From: Oscillospiraceae bacterium
GTDB lineage: Bacteria; Bacillota; Clostridia; Oscillospirales; Oscillospiraceae
DNA length: 17,725 bases
Direction: 5' to 3'
Assembly: GCA_020025715.1 (NCBI GenBank)
Contig: JAHHRQ010000035.1
Location: forward strand, 1-17,725
Position 1 is the first letter of the stretch. Every line of letters starts with the position of its first letter. The translations under genes were made by a program, and so were the position numbers. The notes beneath the pieces are model-generated. The model worked only from the letters and a program-made list of their open reading frames with translations, was not told the DNA's origin and ran no database searches. Below are positions 14,243-17,725 of this stretch, piece after piece.

Positions 14243-14605
14243 TTATTTGTCAAAGGCAATACCTGAAACGTGTACATTAACCTCTGCGTGCTCGATACCG
14301 GTGGTAGACTGAACAATATTCATAATCTTGTCCTGAGCATTTCTTGCAACGTTTACTATATTGCAGCCGTACTTAACGGTAATAATAACGTCAACAATAA
14401 TTTTATCATCAACAAACTGGACTTTTATACCTTTACTCAGAGATTTGAGGCCTATGAGTTCGGCCAGGTCAGAGCCTGCGGTGTTGGAAAGGCCGGCTAT
14501 ACCTTCCAGCTCTGAGATAGCAGAACGCACAATGCTGGATATAACGTCCTCGGAGATATTTATGCTGCCCTTTTCTTCCTGACATCTGATGTAATTATCG
14601 CCCAT
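14243..14605 (-). CDS. yqhY: Asp23/Gls24 family protein (YqhY-like)
   Basis: A 120-residue Asp23/Gls24-family protein: GSINISEDVISSIVRSAI (about 13-30), GIKVQFVDDKIIVDVIITVKYG (58-79, alternating strand pattern) and VNVHVSGIAF at the end. Such proteins include the alkaline-shock protein Asp23 and YqhY; YqhY is encoded directly before nusB in Bacillus and has been linked to acetyl-CoA carboxylase control, so position supports a YqhY identity. It has no signal peptide or membrane segment. AGGAGG lies about 7 nt before ATG at 14605, the best ribosome binding site of the operon. It is the first gene of the twelve-gene operon. Its exact role here is inference from synteny. Confidence 0.92.
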   Translation of the reverse strand: MGDNYIRCQEEKGSINISEDVISSIVRSAISELEGIAGLSNTAGSDLAELIGLKSLSKGIKVQFVDDKIIVDVIITVKYGCNIVNVARNAQDKIMNIVQSTTGIEHAEVNVHVSGIAFDK

Positions 14606-14633
14606 GGTAATTCCTCCTAAATGAATTCAGAGT

Positions 14634-14662
14634 ATTCTACCACATTATTCAGAAAAAATAAA
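14634..14662 (-). promoter_or_regulatory. Promoter of the yqhY-to-tyrS operon
   Basis: TAGAAT (14639-14634) preceded by TGG gives an extended -10 element about 29 nt upstream of the first start codon. The -35 at 17 nt (TTTATT) is weak and lies in a T-rich run. The start of transcription would be near 14627, leaving a leader of about 22 nt, too short for a riboswitch or T-box. No other clear promoter is visible before 4019, so this may serve the whole operon. Confidence 0.6.
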
Positions 14663-14789
14663 GACTTATTAAAGATTTATAATGAACTCTGTGTTAATTG
14701 AACGATAGATTTGTTGCTTTTTGTGCATTTTTTCAAAGGAAATTTAAAATTATTCATATGCTTTACTTGTATATGCCAATGAGTCCGAA

Positions 14790-14834
14790 TATAGAAAAAG
14801 CTCCTTTGCGCGAAAAATCGCACAAAGGAGCTTT
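14790..14834 (-). terminator. Strong intrinsic terminator after dctM
   Basis: A 12-bp stem (AAAGCTCCTTTG 14797-14808 with CAAAGGAGCTTT 14823-14834), extended by GCG/CGC past one mismatch, is followed on the minus strand by a T-rich run (CTTTTTCTAT). It begins 10 nt beyond the dctM stop codon and isolates the TRAP operon from the yqhY promoter. Confidence 0.92.
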
Positions 14835-14844
14835 AAGGAATCAA

Positions 14845-16146
14845 TCAGACGGGGTAGCCCAAAAGTCTGGGCAGACCGAGTGAAATGGAAGGAACAAATG
14901 TTACAAGAAGCAGGCACAATATCATTGCAATGTACATAGGTATCATAGCCTTTACGGTTTCTTCAATCTTTATCTTACCGACGCTGCAGCCAACAAACAG
15001 TGCACTTCCCACAGGAGGAGTGCAGAGGCCAACAGCCAGGTTGAAGATAAGAACGACGCCGAAGTGAACGGGGCTCATACCGAATGCTTCAACAACGGGA
15101 ACAAGTATAGGAGTTACGATAATGATAAGAGGAGCCATATCCATAACGCAGCCCAGAATGAGAAGCAGAAGGTTAATAAGCAGAAGCAGGATAATCTTAT
15201 TGTGAGTAATGGTAAGAAGAGCCTTGGTGATAAGGCTGGGAACCTGAAGATATGCAAGGAGCCAGCCGAAAGCACCGGCAGCAGCGATAAGGCTGAACAC
15301 GGTAGCGAGAGTCTTTACGACGTTGTAAAGGATTCTGGGAATCTGCTTCCATCTGAGTTCCTTGTAAATGAACTTTGCAACGATGAATGCATAGATAGCT
15401 GCGATTGCTGCACTCTCGGTGGCGGTAAACCATCCCGCGGTAACGCCTACAAGAATGATAACGGCAGTAAAGAGAGCAAACGCTGCGTCCAGAAGGATTT
15501 TACCTCTCTGTTTCCAGCTCATACGTTCGCCCTTGGGGTACTGTCTCTTAACGCTGATGATTCCGCAGACGATCATAAGAGAAATGCCGCAGAGTATGCC
15601 GGGTATAAGACCCGCCATAAACAAAGCACCAACGGAAACACCGCCTGCTGCCAGAGAATAGATAATCATATTGTGGCTGGGCGGGATAAGAACGCCCTGA
15701 CAGGAGGATGCAACGGTTGTTGCAACTGAGAAGTCCTTATCGTATCCTGCGTTAACCATCATAGGAATTTCGATGCTTCCCAGAGAGGAAACGTCTGCAA
15801 CGGCAGAACCGGAAAGATGTCCGAAGAGCATTGAACCCAGAATGTTAACGTGGGCAAGACCGCCGCGGAGATGACCGACACAGGCATTTGCCGCTTGCAG
15901 CATTCGGTTCGATATACCGCCGGCGCCCATTATCTCACCTGCAAGGATAAAAAAAGGAATTGCCATCAGGGAAAAGTTATTTACGTTCTTCGCCATCTGC
16001 TGGATTACACCCATAAGAGGCAGCCTCATATAAATTGCTGCCAGAACTGAGGAGGTAGCAAGAGCGAAGGTTATGGGCAGTTTAAAGCAGATCATAACAG
16101 TGAAAACGCCCAGCAGAATTAAAATTGCAATATTCTGATCAAACAT
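14845..16146 (-). CDS. dctM: TRAP transporter large permease subunit DctM
   Basis: The large membrane subunit of a tripartite ATP-independent periplasmic transporter, using an ion gradient (commonly sodium) to import substrate delivered by the binding protein. The 433-residue sequence is hydrophobic with about 11-12 membrane segments. It carries the DctM signatures IPFFILAGEIM (63-73) and the hairpin-like SGSAVADVSSLGSI (112-125), followed by PPSHNMIIYS and the repeat-related LGCVMDMAPLIIIVTPIL in the second half, consistent with the inverted internal repeat of the family. The ATG overlaps the end of dctQ by 8 nt, with ACAGGAAAG as the ribosome site. Substrate cannot be told from the permease. 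Confidence 0.96.
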   Translation of the reverse strand: MFDQNIAILILLGVFTVMICFKLPITFALATSSVLAAIYMRLPLMGVIQQMAKNVNNFSLMAIPFFILAGEIMGAGGISNRMLQAANACVGHLRGGLAHVNILGSMLFGHLSGSAVADVSSLGSIEIPMMVNAGYDKDFSVATTVASSCQGVLIPPSHNMIIYSLAAGGVSVGALFMAGLIPGILCGISLMIVCGIISVKRQYPKGERMSWKQRGKILLDAAFALFTAVIILVGVTAGWFTATESAAIAAIYAFIVAKFIYKELRWKQIPRILYNVVKTLATVFSLIAAAGAFGWLLAYLQVPSLITKALLTITHNKIILLLLINLLLLILGCVMDMAPLIIIVTPILVPVVEAFGMSPVHFGVVLIFNLAVGLCTPPVGSALFVGCSVGKIKIEETVKAMIPMYIAMILCLLLVTFVPSISLGLPRLLGYPV

Positions 16147-16708
16147 CGCTTTCCTGTTCCTCCGTTTCTTCTTTAGTTTTAGGAATATAGCGCTCCAGAC
16201 CGAAAAGTCTCAGGAGGCTGTAATATGCAATGAAGAATCCACCTACCGGCAGCATCAGGTACAAGGTGCATGCGGGCCATTTTGTAGCCGGAAGAGTGGA
16301 GGTGCTGGTATACTTTATGAGGATTATGCCGTATACCAGAAGTACTATGCCGACTATTGCCACAAACAGGTTATTCACGGCATTGAATACCTTCTGAGCC
16401 GGCTTCGGCAGTTTATTAAAGAACATTTCAATAGCTATATGCAGCTTTTCTCTTACGCCTATGGCCATTGAAATGAATGCCATCCATACCATGAGTACAA
16501 GGGTAACTTCTTCGCTCCAGCGAATTGAGCTGTGCAGAACTTTTCTTGAAAAGACCTGGGCCGATACGACGACCACTATAACAAGCAGCACAAATTTTGA
16601 ATACTGAACAAGAATCCTGTAAATCCATTCAATGGCGGAGGTTATAGCGGCAAAAACCTTGTTTTTCGGCTTCTCAGGTCTTTCTGCCACGTTATTATTT
16701 TCGTTCAT
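16139..16708 (-). CDS. dctQ: TRAP transporter small permease subunit DctQ
   Basis: The 189-residue small membrane subunit shows four hydrophobic segments (about 35-53, 68-86, 108-131, 148-168) and the DctQ pattern in which R55 after the first helix is followed by IRWSEEV (62-68) and GVREKLHI (84-91). It binds DctM and is needed for transport. Both ends are charged and hydrophilic, as expected. AAAGGAGGG lies about 7 nt before ATG at 16708. It is separate from DctM rather than fused. The 108-nt gap to dctP holds two stem-loops; the overlap with dctM indicates coupled translation of the two permease genes. Confidence 0.95.
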   Translation of the reverse strand: MNENNNVAERPEKPKNKVFAAITSAIEWIYRILVQYSKFVLLVIVVVVSAQVFSRKVLHSSIRWSEEVTLVLMVWMAFISMAIGVREKLHIAIEMFFNKLPKPAQKVFNAVNNLFVAIVGIVLLVYGIILIKYTSTSTLPATKWPACTLYLMLPVGGFFIAYYSLLRLFGLERYIPKTKEETEEQESDV

Positions 16709-16732
16709 CCGCGCCCTCCTTTAGTAAAGCAA

Positions 16733-16748
16733 GCAGGCTCAAGCCTGC
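16733..16748. repeat. Stem-loop just upstream of dctQ
   Basis: GCAGGCT-CA-AGCCTGC is a perfect 7-bp inverted repeat with a 2-nt centre, about 25 nt before the dctQ start and close to its ribosome binding site. It has no T run after it on the minus strand. Confidence 0.7.
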
Positions 16749-16764
16749 GGAGATTATTCACAGC

Positions 16765-16791
16765 AAGCCGTCCTCCATCGGAAGACGGCTT
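16765..16791 (-). repeat. Strong stem-loop between dctP and dctQ
   Basis: AAGCCGTC (16765-16772) pairs with GACGGCTT (16784-16791); as minus-strand RNA the stem continues through a U-G pair and three more pairs to a GAU loop, giving about 12 bp. It lies 25 nt after the dctP stop. With no T run it is more likely a 3'-end stabiliser or partial block that gives more binding protein than permease than a full terminator. Confidence 0.7.
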
Positions 16792-16816
16792 GACTGTAAT
16801 TTGTTTTGTTTAGAAT

Positions 16817-17725
16817 TTATGCGGCTTTAATTCTCTCAACCATTGCCTTGTCGGCGTCAGAGAGCTTGTCGTAAAGAGGAGCCATAGCATCCTGGAACTT
16901 TGCGACTTCTTCGGGAGAAAGCTCAGTGATAACACTGCCGCCTTCACGAACCTTGGCTTCGGAAGCTGCTTCCTTCTCTGCCCAAAGCTCACGCTCTATC
17001 TTAGCGGATTCCTTAGCGCACTCACGGATGATGTCGGGGAAGGAAGGATCAAGAGCTGCGATCTTTTCCATGGTCATTTCGCTGACAAGCTGAGGCTCGG
17101 GAACTCTGGTGTGGCCGTCAAGTACAAAGTACTTAGCAACTTCATAGTGAGAGGTGGACTCGTAGGAAGGCCAGTTGTTCTCAGCACCGTCGATAACACC
17201 GGTCTGCAGGCTGGAGTAAACCTCACCGTATGCCATAGGAGTAGGAACTGCGCCCAGAGCTTCAACCATATCCATCATAAGCTCGGACTGCTGAACACGG
17301 ATCTTAAGACCCTTCATGTCTTCAATGCTCTTGATTTCACGGACGGAGTTGTAGAAGTTACGTGCACCGGCATCGAACCAGCTAAGGCCGAGCATACCGG
17401 TTCCTTCCATGCTTGCCAAAAACTCGTCGCCGATCTCACCGTCGAGAACACGCCACATCTGGTCTGCGTCAGCATAGAGGTAAGGCATCTGAAGAACGTC
17501 GAGGGACTTGTTGAACTCTGCCAGAGGAGACAGAGAAACACGGGTGAAGTCGATGCCGCCGAACTGCAGCTGCTCGATAACGGTCTTTTCGTCACCGAGG
17601 GTTGCGCCGTAGTAGACTTCAATCTTAATGCGGCCGTCGGTACGCTCGTTTACCATTTCAGCAAACTTGTAAGCGGCCTGAGTGGTGGGATAGTCCTGAG
17701 GCTGGTTCTCAGCGTAGCGGAGAAC
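16817..17725 (-). CDS. dctP: TRAP transporter substrate-binding protein DctP family (partial, N-terminus off the right edge)
   Basis: The open frame runs to the right edge without a start; 302 residues are visible, beginning VLRYAENQPQDYP, which is the usual first strand of the mature domain, so the missing part is mainly the signal peptide/lipoprotein region. Family marks include GRIKIEV, LGDEKTVIEQLQFGGID, GARNFYN and the IEDMKGLKIRV segment with the conserved arginine (residue 143 of the visible part) that binds the substrate carboxylate in DctP proteins. A carboxylic acid substrate (a C4-dicarboxylate, sugar acid or similar) is therefore likely, but the exact one cannot be read from sequence. 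It is the first known gene of the dctPQM operon; an internal ATG at 17656 is not the true start. Confidence 0.94.
   Translation of the reverse strand, partial: VLRYAENQPQDYPTTQAAYKFAEMVNERTDGRIKIEVYYGATLGDEKTVIEQLQFGGIDFTRVSLSPLAEFNKSLDVLQMPYLYADADQMWRVLDGEIGDEFLASMEGTGMLGLSWFDAGARNFYNSVREIKSIEDMKGLKIRVQQSELMMDMVEALGAVPTPMAYGEVYSSLQTGVIDGAENNWPSYESTSHYEVAKYFVLDGHTRVPEPQLVSEMTMEKIAALDPSFPDIIRECAKESAKIERELWAEKEAASEAKVREGGSVITELSPEEVAKFQDAMAPLYDKLSDADKAMVERIKAA

Noticed and set aside
14606..14844. A riboswitch or T-box leader in front of the yqhY operon
   Set aside because: The probable transcription start leaves only about 22 nt of leader, and the remaining gap is taken up by the promoter and the dctM terminator.
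1..17725. A defence system, prophage, integrative element or biosynthetic cluster
   Set aside because: All genes belong to conserved chromosomal families, are on one strand with consistent composition, and no recombinase, att-like repeat or defence domain was seen.

Overview
The window reads as chromosome from an anaerobic, low-to-mid-GC Bacillota, most likely a Clostridia member (an Oscillospirales-type gut bacterium is my guess). The reasons are strong AGGAGG-type ribosome binding sites, AT-rich promoters with extended -10 elements, and the gene order yqhY-nusB-xseA-xseB-ispA-dxs-tlyA-nadK-argR-recN, which is the Firmicutes/clostridial version of this cluster. Every gene I can support lies on the minus strand, so transcription runs from high to low coordinates. 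I see no insertion sequence, CRISPR array, rRNA, tRNA, phage gene or defence system.

Right end (about 14792-17725): a tripartite TRAP transporter, transcribed dctP (cut by the window edge) - dctQ - dctM. Two stem-loops lie between the periplasmic-type binding protein gene and the permease genes, and a strong intrinsic terminator follows dctM.

Centre (4045-14605): one tightly packed operon of twelve genes starting at an extended -10 promoter near 14634. In transcription order it encodes an Asp23/YqhY protein, NusB, both exonuclease VII subunits, farnesyl diphosphate synthase, DXP synthase, TlyA, NAD kinase, ArgR, RecN, a C_GCAxxG_C_C cysteine-rich protein and tyrosyl-tRNA synthetase. Gaps are 1-32 nt and the last three genes are joined by ATGA stop/start overlaps. 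The operon mixes isoprenoid supply (dxs, ispA), DNA repair (xseAB, recN), rRNA transcription and modification (nusB, tlyA) and NADP supply. The unusual part is its tail: the cysteine-rich gene and a tyrS with no room for a T-box leader.

Left part (1-3954): a long CofE-like F420-0:glutamate ligase family gene with its own promoter; a roughly 630-nt gene-free stretch holding several stem-loops that together look like a structured RNA ending in an intrinsic terminator; pgsA (phosphatidylglycerophosphate synthase) with promoter and terminator; a Crp/Fnr-family regulator with several cysteines; and ccdA (thiol-disulfide electron carrier), cut by the left edge. The ccdA promoter has a GTGAC-TTC-GTCAC palindrome centred near -41, and the regulator's recognition helix has the R-E-x3-R pattern that reads GTGA, so a regulator-target pair is plausible.

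Most genes are conserved housekeeping genes. The parts that deserve attention are the structured element at 2398-2612, the regulator/ccdA pair, the lone F420-ligase homologue, and the recN-(Cys-rich)-tyrS junction.
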